A DNA stretch of 64,000 nucleotides, taken from JAHRAW01 sp963693025. GTDB taxonomy: Bacteria > Pseudomonadota > Gammaproteobacteria > Arenicellales > Poriferihabitantaceae. Of the stretch, positions 32,631-40,969 are shown one piece after another. Each line of letters starts with the position of its first letter. Positions within the stretch are counted from its first letter, which is position 1. The notes beneath the pieces are model-generated. The model did no database searches. It saw nothing but the letters and a program-made list of their open reading frames with translations, and was not told the DNA's origin. A program made the translations under genes and the position numbers. The stretch lies in contig OY843749.1 of assembly GCA_963693025.1 (NCBI GenBank), forward strand, positions 2,232,001-2,296,000, written 5' to 3'.

Positions 32631-35561
32631 ATGCCAACCCCCACCGAATACAAAACCGTCCAAGCCCGCATCCTAAAATACGCTCAGGAAATCGGCTGGA
32701 CGTTTGTGCCACGGGCGGAAGCAGAACGCAGGCGGGGATTCAAAGACACTGGAAGTAGCCGCTCCGAACGGGCCGAAAACGCCTCCCTCTACTTTGACGA
32801 CTTGCTATTCGACAAAACACGCGAATTCAACCCAAACTACAACGAAACCAAAGACGCACTGACCGGCAAACTGCGGCTGTTACACGCTGACATCTCCGGC
32901 AACCGCGAATTCCTTGATTACCTCCGCAATCAAAGCAAGTATTTCTACGCGGAGGAAAACCGCGAGTTGAACTTGCGGCTTATTGATTACGACGATAGCG
33001 CTAACAACGTTTTCGAGGTTACCGAGGAGTTTTACATCCACAATGGCTTTCACGGCGCCCGCGAGGATGTTGTTTTTCTCATCAACGGCATCCCGGTGTT
33101 GGTCATCGAGTGCAAGAACGCCGGCACGAACGAGGCGATTGCTCTTGGGGTGGATCAGATACGTCGTTATCACCGCGAGACGCCCGAACTCTTTGTTCCC
33201 GAGCAGATATTTACCGTCACCGATGCGATTGGTTTTTCTTACGGCGCGACTTGGAACATGGTGCGGCGGAATATCTTTAACTGGAAGAGCGAGCAAGCCG
33301 GTCAACTGGAAGACAAGGTAAAAAGTTTCTGCGCCATCCCGCTGGTGCTGGCGTTTCTAAAAGATTACATCGTCTTTGCGGAGCAGGACGAGGCGTTGCA
33401 TAAATACATCTTGCATCAGCATCAGACCGGTGCGGTGGAGCGGGTTGTGGAGCGTGCGCTGGAGCCGGCGCGCACGCGCGGGCTTGTTTGGCATACGCAG
33501 GGTAGCGGCAAGACCTTTACCCTAATCAAGGCGGCGGAGTTGCTTTTCCGTGCGCCCGATGCGAACAAGCCGACTATCTTGCTGATGATTGATCGCAACG
33601 AATTGGAAGATCAGATGCTCAGGAATCTTGCAGCCCTGGGGTTGCACAATGTGGAACACGCCACCAGCATCGCCAGGCTGAACGAACTGTTGCAGAACGA
33701 TTACCGGGGCATCGTCGTGACGACGATTCACAAGTTCCACGGCATGCCGGCGGACATCAACACGCGCTCCAATATCTATGTCTTGATCGACGAAGCCCAT
33801 CGCACCACCGGCGGCGACCTTGGGAATTTTCTGATGGCTGGTCTGCCCAAAGCCACTTTTGTCGGTTTCACCGGCACGCCCATAGATAAAACGGTTTACG
33901 GCAAGGGAACTTTCAAGACTTTTGGTTGTGAGGACGACAAGGGGTATCTGCATAAATACTCAATCGCCGAAAGCATAGCCGATGGCACCACGCTGCCGTT
34001 GTACTACGGCTTGGCGCCCAACGAGATGCTGGCGAATGAGGAGCTGATGGAAGAGGAGTTCTGGGCGCTGGCTGACACCGAAGGCGTGACCGACATCGCC
34101 GAGTTGAACAAGGTGCTTGAGCGGGCGGTGAACTTGAAGAACTTTCTCAAGGGCGATGAACGGGTCGCCCGAATTGCGAAGTATGTTGCCGGGCATTACA
34201 CGGAGAATGTCGAGCCATTGGGATACAAGGCGTTCCTTGTGGCGGTGGATCGTGCCGCTTGCGCCAAATATAAAAGGGCATTGGACGAACACTTGCCGCC
34301 GGACTACTCAAAGGTGGTTTATACCGGCAATTACAACGACCCGGTGGAACTGAAAACGCATCACATCGATGACCAGCAGGAAAAACAAATCCGCAAAAAC
34401 TTTGCAAAGTTCGGCGCTCAGCCGAATATTCTAATCGTGACCGAAAAACTGTTGACCGGGTTTGACGCGCCGATTTTATACGCCATGTATCTGGACAAGC
34501 CGATGCGCGACCATACGCTGTTGCAAGCGATTGCCCGGGTGAACCGACCGTATGAAAACGAAGTCGAGGAGATGGTCAAGCCGCATGGTTTTGTGCTTGA
34601 TTTTGTCGGGTTGTTCGACAAACTGGAAAAAGCGCTGGCTTTTGATAGCGACGAAGTCAATGCCGCGGTCAAGGACATTGCGTTGCTCAAGGCGCTTTTC
34701 AGCGAGAAGATGAAGCGGACGGCTCCGCAGTATGTCGGCATGGTCAAACATCAATTCAATGACCGCGATATTAATAACTTGTTCGAATATTTTCGTGACA
34801 AAGACCGGCGAAAGGAGTTTTCCAAAGAATACAAGGAAATCGAGATGCTGTATGAAATCATCTCACCGGACGCTTTCATGCGCCCGTTTATGGATGATTA
34901 CGCCACGCTGGCGAACATTTACATTGTGTTGCGCAAGGCGTATGGGACGCACAGCCCCGTGGAGCGATCGTTTCAGAAAAAGACGAATGAACTGGTGCAG
35001 TCTTATGCGAGCACCAATCACATCACATCGGTTTATAAATTGATTGAGCTTGACGAAGTGACGTTGACCGGCATCAAGGAGCAGTCGGAGTGTTCCGCCA
35101 CGACGGTCATCAACTTGGTCAAGAGCATTGCGAAGAGTGCAGAGGAGAACGCCACAGATCCCTTTCTGATTGCAATGGCCGAGCGTGCCAGGGCGATACA
35201 GGAAAAGTACGAGAGCCGTCAAATCGAGACGCGCAAGGCGCTGGATGCGTTATCCGATGAATTGGAGAAGAACGAAGCGCGGAAAAAGGAGCAGGAGAAA
35301 AAGGGTATGGACAGCCGCGCTTTCTTTTTCTATCAAACCTTGCGCGAGGCCGGAGTGAGCGACGCCGAGGATGTTGGTAAAAAGGTGCGGGTGGCTGTTG
35401 AAGAAAATCCGAACTGGGAGAATAGCGAAGCGGCGTTGCGCAAGTTGCGACAGGAGGTGACCTTCGTTGTTTATAGTGAAGTGCAAGCCGACCGGGTTGC
35501 GCAGGTCGTGAATAAACTGCTTGCGTTTACCCGGAAGGCGCATGGACCGGAACAGGTATGA
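32631..35561 (+). CDS. hsdR: Type I restriction endonuclease R subunit
   Basis: The 976-residue motor and nuclease cuts DNA lacking modification after ATP-driven translocation. The N-terminal nuclease domain has EDVVFLINGIPVLVIECKNA (D...ECK, near residue 150-170). The helicase part has Walker A WHTQGSGKT, DEAH in YVLIDEAHR, FTGTPID and QAIARVNRPY. The C-terminal helical region binds the methyltransferase. Length is normal for EcoR124-like HsdR. It overlaps the following gene by four bases. It replaces or stands beside an earlier hsdR whose first codons remain at 31131. Confidence 0.95.
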   Translation: MPTPTEYKTVQARILKYAQEIGWTFVPRAEAERRRGFKDTGSSRSERAENASLYFDDLLFDKTREFNPNYNETKDALTGKLRLLHADISGNREFLDYLRNQSKYFYAEENRELNLRLIDYDDSANNVFEVTEEFYIHNGFHGAREDVVFLINGIPVLVIECKNAGTNEAIALGVDQIRRYHRETPELFVPEQIFTVTDAIGFSYGATWNMVRRNIFNWKSEQAGQLEDKVKSFCAIPLVLAFLKDYIVFAEQDEALHKYILHQHQTGAVERVVERALEPARTRGLVWHTQGSGKTFTLIKAAELLFRAPDANKPTILLMIDRNELEDQMLRNLAALGLHNVEHATSIARLNELLQNDYRGIVVTTIHKFHGMPADINTRSNIYVLIDEAHRTTGGDLGNFLMAGLPKATFVGFTGTPIDKTVYGKGTFKTFGCEDDKGYLHKYSIAESIADGTTLPLYYGLAPNEMLANEELMEEEFWALADTEGVTDIAELNKVLERAVNLKNFLKGDERVARIAKYVAGHYTENVEPLGYKAFLVAVDRAACAKYKRALDEHLPPDYSKVVYTGNYNDPVELKTHHIDDQQEKQIRKNFAKFGAQPNILIVTEKLLTGFDAPILYAMYLDKPMRDHTLLQAIARVNRPYENEVEEMVKPHGFVLDFVGLFDKLEKALAFDSDEVNAAVKDIALLKALFSEKMKRTAPQYVGMVKHQFNDRDINNLFEYFRDKDRRKEFSKEYKEIEMLYEIISPDAFMRPFMDDYATLANIYIVLRKAYGTHSPVERSFQKKTNELVQSYASTNHITSVYKLIELDEVTLTGIKEQSECSATTVINLVKSIAKSAEENATDPFLIAMAERARAIQEKYESRQIETRKALDALSDELEKNEARKKEQEKKGMDSRAFFFYQTLREAGVSDAEDVGKKVRVAVEENPNWENSEAALRKLRQEVTFVVYSEVQADRVAQVVNKLLAFTRKAHGPEQV

Positions 35562-35881
35562 CGACACACCGCAAAACCCAATTCAAAGAGCGCGTTCGGC
35601 ACTGGGCGCACAAACTCGACGCCCGCATCATCTCGATTACAATCCGCCCGATGACGACCAAGTGGGCGTCTTGTTCCACCGCCGGACGCCTGACTTTCGA
35701 CTTCGCTTTACTGGCGTTTCGCAAAGAACTCCAAGACTACGTCATCGTGCATGAACTGCTACATTTTCATGTCCCCAACCACGGTAAATTGTGGAAAAGT
35801 CTGATGCGCGTGCATTTGGGGGAGTATGAGAGGTTGGAGGTTGAGTTGAGTGGGAAAGTGAAGCAAGAGGGGAATGGTTGA
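35558..35881 (+). CDS. YgjP/DUF45-type zinc metallopeptidase
   Basis: The 107-residue protein consists almost only of a zinc-binding core: MTTKWASCSTAGRLTFDFALL, then YVIVHELLHFHVPNHGKLW with the HExxH variant HELLH and a third ligand His. This is the YgjP/SprT-like family. It is much shorter than free-standing members (about 230 residues) but matches the small form often found directly after hsdR. ATGA overlap with hsdR shows co-translation. A role in trimming or controlling HsdR is plausible, because classical type I enzymes are controlled by ClpXP proteolysis, but is not shown. Confidence 0.85.
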   Translation: MTTHRKTQFKERVRHWAHKLDARIISITIRPMTTKWASCSTAGRLTFDFALLAFRKELQDYVIVHELLHFHVPNHGKLWKSLMRVHLGEYERLEVELSGKVKQEGNG

Positions 35882-35925
35882 CACTGAACAAAAAACAACT
35901 CTTCGTCATTCAAAAAACAACTACC

Positions 35926-36168
35926 CGTCATTCTCGAACGATAGAAAAATAGGGAGCGCCCACTTCGTCATTCTCGAACGATAGAAAAATAGGGAGCCGA
36001 CAGGCGACCATATTTTTCATCGCCTTCGGGAATCTCCCTAAGGCTGCCGTGAATTCCAACAAAGCCCGTGCCAATCTTAGGGAGATTCCCGAGGACGCAA
36101 GTGTCCGTAAGCCGCCGCTTAAAAGAAAAAGCGCGGCGGCAAACGGACACTAACGCTCGAGAATGACG
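35926..36168. repeat. MITE-like dispersed repeat, unit F
   Basis: This compact unit has a doubled left end (35926 and about 45 bases on), the inner inverted pair and the hairpin, ending CGCTCGAGAATGACG. It separates the restriction operon from the catabolic locus. Confidence 0.9.
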
Positions 36169-36189
36169 AAGTGGGGGAATGACGAAGTG

Positions 36190-36297
36190 GTGGTGAATGA
36201 CGGCGTTGTTGTGCATGACGACGTTGCCGTGAATGACAGGGTTTTGTTTTTGTTGGGGTTGTTGTTCTTGTCAACTTGGCTTGATAGTTCCCAAATT
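36190..36297 (+). repeat. Second repeat family, copy 1 (promoter-bearing)
   Basis: About 105 bases match, in inverted orientation, the sequence at 63876-63985, with roughly 85% identity over the best 65 bases. It contains GGGTTTTGTTTTTGTTGGGG and TTGATAGTTCCC, and TGACG-rich short repeats at its outer end. Confidence 0.75.
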
Positions 36298-36310
36298 TAT
36301 GCGCTAGAAT
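36281..36310 (+). promoter_or_regulatory. Predicted sigma-70 promoter of the solute-binding protein gene
   Basis: TTGATA and TAGAAT are separated by 18 bases, about 80 bases before the start codon. The -35 lies inside the second repeat family, the -10 just outside. Confidence 0.65.
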
Positions 36311-36391
36311 GATGTATCGGCGGCCGCTGTTGGCGGGGATTGCCGCTTGTTTTTAGTCGCGTAGTTGTCGCATCCACCGGAGGTAAAAGAA

Positions 36392-37705
36392 ATGACCGAG
36401 AAAGCAAATCAACCCAAGTTCAATGCAAAACGGCGCACCGCGCTGAAACAGTTTGGCGTGTTGGCGGGGGCCGGGGCGGTTTCGCAATTGGCGCCTGGCG
36501 TGGCGCGAGTTGCGCATTCAGCCGGTGATGAGCCGATTAAAATTGGCGCGCAGATTCATCGCACCGGCATCGGCGCGTCCTACGGGCGGTGGTATGAGCG
36601 CGTAACCACCGCGGCGGTCGAGTTGATTAACCAAGAGGGCGGCATCAACGGGCGCCCGGTGGAATTGATTGTGGAAGACGACGGCACCGACCCCAAGCGC
36701 GGCGCGGAAGTGGTGGAAAAATTTGCCACGCTGCACGAAGTGGATGTCGCGTATGGCACGTTGTTCTCGCACGTGGTAATCGGCTCGGCGCCGCGCGCGG
36801 GGGAATTGAAACTGCCCTACCTGGTGGTGTCCGAGGGGCATCATGTCGCTTCGGGCGGGCTCAATCGGTATGTTTTTCAGCCGGGCATAACCGATGTCAA
36901 GTCGCAGGTGATTTCCATGGCGCCGTGGATTTCGCAAAACCTCGGGAAGAAGGTGACGATGATTTTCCCCGACTTCGCTTTCGGCCACGACCACCGCGAT
37001 TACTTTTCCGCCGCCATCGCGCAACAGGGCGGCGAGGTCGTGGAACTGATTGCCATTCCGCCCACCGAGTCCTCGTTCACCCGCTATTTCCCGCGCATTC
37101 CGTCTTCAACCGAAGTGCTGTATCACGTCATGGTGGGTCCCGGCGTTTTGACTTTCGTCAAGGAACTGGGGCAGCACTTCGGCAACAACCGCCCGCAAAT
37201 TTTCGGCTTCATCGATTCCCTCGAAGCGGTTGACCTGTCAACGCCGCAACTGGAATTCCTCGAAGGCACTTATTTCTGGGAGGGCAACCCCCGATACGCC
37301 CAGGCGAACCAAAGCGCGCACGACCGGTTTTACCGCCAGGCGGTCGGCGTCGATGACAGCGGCGCCAGCGTTGCCGACCCCAGGGACGTCTCCACCTACG
37401 CGCACATGTTCGGCTGCTGGGAGACGCTCTTCATCATCAAACAAGCGATGGAGTTGAGCGGCTATCGCGGGCGTGACGCGGCTTCCCGGCGCGGCTTCGT
37501 GGAGGCGATGGAATCACTGAGCGGCTTCGCGCACAACCGCGAACACCCGCAAGGCGCAAAAATTTTCAACGGCAAAATCCACCAGAGTTTCGGCCACCAA
37601 TACATCTCCAAAGTCACCGACAGCCGCCTCAACGTCGTGCACACCACCGCGATAGAAGACGGTTTATATGCGCCGGAAGCGGATTACACAAAAATGCCAC
37701 TGTGA
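36392..37705 (+). CDS. ABC transporter solute-binding protein, branched-chain/amide type
   Basis: The 437-residue periplasmic protein has a twin-arginine-like signal (KRRTALKQFGVLAGAGAVSQ) and a type I periplasmic binding fold of the Leu/Ile/Val-urea-amide family (IKIGAQIHRTGIGASYGR, INQEGGINGRPVELIVEDDG, DPKRGAEVVEKF). ATG at 36392 is chosen, with AGGT about ten bases upstream. No permease adjoins it. The nearest permease set lacking a binding protein is livHMGF at 46.6-49.9 kb, so they may work together. The ligand is unknown. Confidence 0.88.
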   Translation: MTEKANQPKFNAKRRTALKQFGVLAGAGAVSQLAPGVARVAHSAGDEPIKIGAQIHRTGIGASYGRWYERVTTAAVELINQEGGINGRPVELIVEDDGTDPKRGAEVVEKFATLHEVDVAYGTLFSHVVIGSAPRAGELKLPYLVVSEGHHVASGGLNRYVFQPGITDVKSQVISMAPWISQNLGKKVTMIFPDFAFGHDHRDYFSAAIAQQGGEVVELIAIPPTESSFTRYFPRIPSSTEVLYHVMVGPGVLTFVKELGQHFGNNRPQIFGFIDSLEAVDLSTPQLEFLEGTYFWEGNPRYAQANQSAHDRFYRQAVGVDDSGASVADPRDVSTYAHMFGCWETLFIIKQAMELSGYRGRDAASRRGFVEAMESLSGFAHNREHPQGAKIFNGKIHQSFGHQYISKVTDSRLNVVHTTAIEDGLYAPEADYTKMPL

Positions 37706-37742
37706 GCGCACGGCGCTTGTTTACGCCGTTAAGTCAGACCGG

Positions 37743-38774
37743 TTAACGATCCGCCCCGGAGCAGTCGATCGCTCCCGTCAACCTTCCCCATGTGTCCGAC
37801 AGCGCAAACCCCGGTGTAAACGGGTCATCGGGGTCGACTTTCAGTTGTTGCGTGCCGTATATCCATGAGCGCCCGGAAATACGGCAACGCACGGCATCGC
37901 GGGTTGCGACTTTGACGGTATCGGTGAAAGCGATTTCAAATTCGCTGCCGATGATGGAGCGCGAGCGCAGACTATCGCCGGGTTTTGCTTCGCCTCTTGC
38001 GTGCAGGGCGGCGAGGTTGGCGCTGCTGCCGGTGCCACATGGAGAGCGGTCCACTCGACCGGGCCACAGCGTGGTGCAAGTGCGCCACACGCCGTCGCTT
38101 TCGCGCTCGCGGAACATGACATAGGCGACGCCGCTGATTTGCCGGATTTGCGGGTGGCGCACGGCGACTTGATTGTTCAGTTGATTTTTGATTTCCATGC
38201 CGGCATCGGCGAGCGCGCGGGCGTTTTGTTTTTCTATTTTCATTCCCACTTGCGCCGCATCGACCAGCGCGTAGAACACGCCGCCGAAGCACAAATCCAG
38301 TTTGATTGTTCCCGCCGGCGTGGCAAGTTTCATATCCAATTCCTCGACAAAAGCCGGCGTCATGGCGATGCTGACGCGCTCGCATTTTCCGGCGCGGCAT
38401 TGCGCCTCGGCGGTGACCGGACCGGCGGCGGTGTCCAGGGCGACGGTGGTTTGCGGCTCGCGCATCTTGACCATGCCGGTTTCCAGCAACGCGGTGGTCA
38501 CGCACATCGCGTTGGAGCCGGACATAGCGTGAGCCTGGTCGGCTTGCAGAACGATGAAGGCGGCATCGGCTTCGGGGCGCGATGGCGGTACCAGAAGGTT
38601 GACCGAGCCCGCCGGCGCGCCGCGCGGCTCAAGCACGAGGAAGCGGCGCAAACTGTCGTCCACATCGTTGATGTGCGCAAGTTTCTCGGCAACGCTGTCA
38701 CCGGGGGGCAACGGCGCGCCATCGGTCACCACGCGCCCCACCTCGCCCTCGCAGTGTACCGCGATGAGTTGCAC
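37743..38774 (-). CDS. Proline racemase family enzyme, probable hydroxyproline 2-epimerase
   Basis: About 343 residues, cytoplasmic. The start QLIAVHCEGEVGRVV, then HINDVDDSLRRFLVLEPRG, and the late block RVDRSPCGTGSSANLAALHARG are diagnostic. The usual first catalytic Cys (MCGH) is Ser here (AHAMSGSNAMC) while the second Cys (SPCGTG) is kept; Ser/Cys pairs are known among hydroxyproline epimerases and racemases of this family. No ATG lies near the conserved start; GTG at 38774 is the best choice, with GGAGG about 20 bases upstream. It is the last gene of a minus-strand operon with a D-amino-acid dehydrogenase and a DapA-family lyase, the classical hydroxyproline set. Confidence 0.85.
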   Translation of the reverse strand: MQLIAVHCEGEVGRVVTDGAPLPPGDSVAEKLAHINDVDDSLRRFLVLEPRGAPAGSVNLLVPPSRPEADAAFIVLQADQAHAMSGSNAMCVTTALLETGMVKMREPQTTVALDTAAGPVTAEAQCRAGKCERVSIAMTPAFVEELDMKLATPAGTIKLDLCFGGVFYALVDAAQVGMKIEKQNARALADAGMEIKNQLNNQVAVRHPQIRQISGVAYVMFRERESDGVWRTCTTLWPGRVDRSPCGTGSSANLAALHARGEAKPGDSLRSRSIIGSEFEIAFTDTVKVATRDAVRCRISGRSWIYGTQQLKVDPDDPFTPGFALSDTWGRLTGAIDCSGADR

Positions 38775-38836
38775 GATGGGTTGCCGGCTTGGGTTTCCCC
38801 TCCGCTTTTCGCTTCGCGTGCTGCCGGGGTGAGGGT

Positions 38837-40084
38837 TCAAAATCGGGTAGCCCGGTATGGCTGCAAAGTAATGGCGGGCGTTTGCCGCGCCACCAACTGA
38901 GCAATCAGTTTGGCGGTGGTGGCGGCAAGGGTAAGACCGAGTTGCCCATGGCCGGTGGCGATGAAGACGTTGGCGGCGGCGGGCGCCGCCCCGATGACCG
39001 GCAGGGTGTCGGGGCAGAGCGGACGGTAACCGATGCGCTCGCCGCCTGGGGCGGTGTTGAGCCGGGGAAGCACGCGCTTCGCTTGGCGGGCGATAACGCG
39101 GGCACGGCGGTAGTCGGGACGCGCGCCGAGGCGGGTAAACTCCACGGTCCCGGCGATCGCCAGACCCTCCGTGCAAGGCGTGACGGTAAAACCGCCGGCG
39201 GGATAAATCACGGCGTGGCGGAGGCGGACGCCGGGGTTGCGCGCCAGGGTGTGGTAACCGGCGGCGGCGGCGAGGGGGATATGGGCGCCGACTTGGGCGG
39301 CCAGGGATTTGCTCCAAGCGCCGGCGGCGATAACCGCGGCGCCGGCATCGATGATGTCCCCATTGCCGAGAATGATGCCGGTGACGCGCTCGCGGTTTTT
39401 TTGGAAAGCCACGACTTCGCCGCGCACCACGGTTGCGTTGCCGCCGGCACGGAAGGCGTCGGTGATGGCGGTGAGCAAGCGCCGGCAGTCGGCAATGACG
39501 CGCCAGTCGCGGTGGACAACGGCGCGCTTGAAGTCATGGGCGAGCGCGGGTTCCAAATCGGCGGCGGCGGCGCCACTGATTTCGTCCACGGCAAAACCAT
39601 GGGCGCGCCGTGTGTCGTGCCAGGGTCTGTCGCCAGCGAAGTCAGCATCGGTATCGTACAGCGCGATGACCGGCGCGCCGCCGAGCAAGTCGTCGTGACC
39701 GATTGAGGCGAGCAGGGCGCGGGTGTCATCCATGGCGGTGGCGGTGAGGGCCGCGAGGTGGGCGGCGGTAAGGCGGACGCGGGCGGCGCTACTGTTTGCG
39801 GCGAAGCGCGCAAACCACGGAAAGAGGCCGGGGGCGGCGCGCGGGCGGATGCGGAGGGGCCCGGCGGGATGAAGCAACCAACCCGGCGCGCGGCGCAGAA
39901 TGCCGGGGCGGGAGAGCGGAATGATTTCGCCGACCGCGATGAGGCTGCAACTGCTTTGCACGGTGCTGTCACCGGGAAGGTTGCGCTCCACCAAGATGAC
40001 CGTGCGCCCAGCGCGCTGCAGTTGCAGCGCACAACACGCGCCGACCACGCCGCCGCCGATGACGACAACCGGTTCAATGCCCAT
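38837..40084 (-). CDS. FAD-dependent D-amino-acid dehydrogenase, candidate D-hydroxyproline dehydrogenase
   Basis: The 415-residue DadA/DAO-type flavoprotein begins with a dinucleotide-binding motif VVIGGGVVGACCALQLQRAG and ends with the FAD-contact block FIATGHGQLGLTLAATTAKL. It would oxidise the D-isomer made by the neighbouring epimerase to the pyrroline carboxylate. The start directly abuts the stop of the DapA-family gene, and the epimerase follows 62 bases later. General D-amino-acid or D-proline use is the alternative. GC content is high, with no sign of recent transfer. Confidence 0.88.
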   Translation of the reverse strand: MGIEPVVVIGGGVVGACCALQLQRAGRTVILVERNLPGDSTVQSSCSLIAVGEIIPLSRPGILRRAPGWLLHPAGPLRIRPRAAPGLFPWFARFAANSSAARVRLTAAHLAALTATAMDDTRALLASIGHDDLLGGAPVIALYDTDADFAGDRPWHDTRRAHGFAVDEISGAAAADLEPALAHDFKRAVVHRDWRVIADCRRLLTAITDAFRAGGNATVVRGEVVAFQKNRERVTGIILGNGDIIDAGAAVIAAGAWSKSLAAQVGAHIPLAAAAGYHTLARNPGVRLRHAVIYPAGGFTVTPCTEGLAIAGTVEFTRLGARPDYRRARVIARQAKRVLPRLNTAPGGERIGYRPLCPDTLPVIGAAPAAANVFIATGHGQLGLTLAATTAKLIAQLVARQTPAITLQPYRATRF

Positions 40085-40969
40085 TCAGGCTTTCCAGTTG
40101 AGAATCGGCTCCATGGCTTTTCTGAACACCGTTTTTTCTTCGTCATTCAAAGGTTGCAGCGGCCCGCGGCAACGCCCCACCGGATAGCCGGTAAGTTCGC
40201 AACCGTATTTTACCTTCTGCACAAATTTTCCGCTTTCCAGGCTGTTCATCGCGCCGTACAGCGCGGCCATTTTTTCGCGCGCGGCAAAGGCGCCGCCGGT
40301 GGTGAAAGTGTTTATCAGGTCAACGCACGCCGCGCCCATGCAGTTGGCGGGTCCGCATATCCAACTTTCAGCGCCCCACAGCAGGAAGTCCAGTGATATA
40401 TCGTCACTGCCGCTGCACAAATCAATGCGGCCATGGTAGCGCCGGTAAATTTCCACCGCACGCTGCAATACACCGCTGGAATCTTTGATGGCAATGACCC
40501 GCGGGTTGTCGGCAAAAGCGTCCAACACTTGAAATCCGATTTCCACCCCGGATTTGGCGGGGTAGTTATACAGCACGATTTCCACTTCCACCGCATCCAG
40601 CACCGATTGAAAATGCGCGATGAGTTCGTCTTGTCCCGGCAACGCATAGTAAGGCGGCGACAACAGCACTGTACGGTAGCCGATATCGTAAGCGCGCTCG
40701 GCGCAGGCGATTACTTCGCGGGTGGAGCCGCCGTTGGCGCCTGCCAGCAGCAATTCGCCATCGCTTGCGAAGTCGGCGACAAACTTCAATACCTCGGCGC
40801 GCTCATCGGCGCTCAAGGCGGTGAACTCCCCGGTGGAGCCGCACGGCACCCATCCGCTCACGCCCGCGCCACGCAGGTGCAAGAGCAGTTTTTCCAGAGA
40901 AGGAAAATCGATTTCGCCCGCCGAATCAAACGGGGTGACCAGGGCGGGCAAGACGCCGGTGAGTTTCAT
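40085..40969 (-). CDS. DapA-family lyase/deaminase, candidate pyrroline-4-hydroxy-2-carboxylate deaminase
   Basis: This 294-residue TIM barrel of the dihydrodipicolinate synthase superfamily has the phosphate-loop-like start LVTPFDSAGEID and GSTGEFTALSADER. The Schiff-base lysine lies in VIAIKDSSG and the Tyr block in VLYNYPAKSG. Family members include dihydrodipicolinate synthase, N-acetylneuraminate lyase and the deaminase of the bacterial hydroxyproline pathway. The adjoining epimerase and dehydrogenase favour the last. It overlaps the sulfatase gene by four bases, so they are translated together. The final pathway enzyme, a semialdehyde dehydrogenase, is not in this window. Confidence 0.85.
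   Translation of the reverse strand: MKLTGVLPALVTPFDSAGEIDFPSLEKLLLHLRGAGVSGWVPCGSTGEFTALSADERAEVLKFVADFASDGELLLAGANGGSTREVIACAERAYDIGYRTVLLSPPYYALPGQDELIAHFQSVLDAVEVEIVLYNYPAKSGVEIGFQVLDAFADNPRVIAIKDSSGVLQRAVEIYRRYHGRIDLCSGSDDISLDFLLWGAESWICGPANCMGAACVDLINTFTTGGAFAAREKMAALYGAMNSLESGKFVQKVKYGCELTGYPVGRCRGPLQPLNDEEKTVFRKAMEPILNWKA

Noticed and set aside
38775..39317. N-terminal extension of about 180 residues in frame with the epimerase.
   Set aside because: It is Pro/Arg-rich and antisense-like over the dehydrogenase gene; family homology starts at about 38774.
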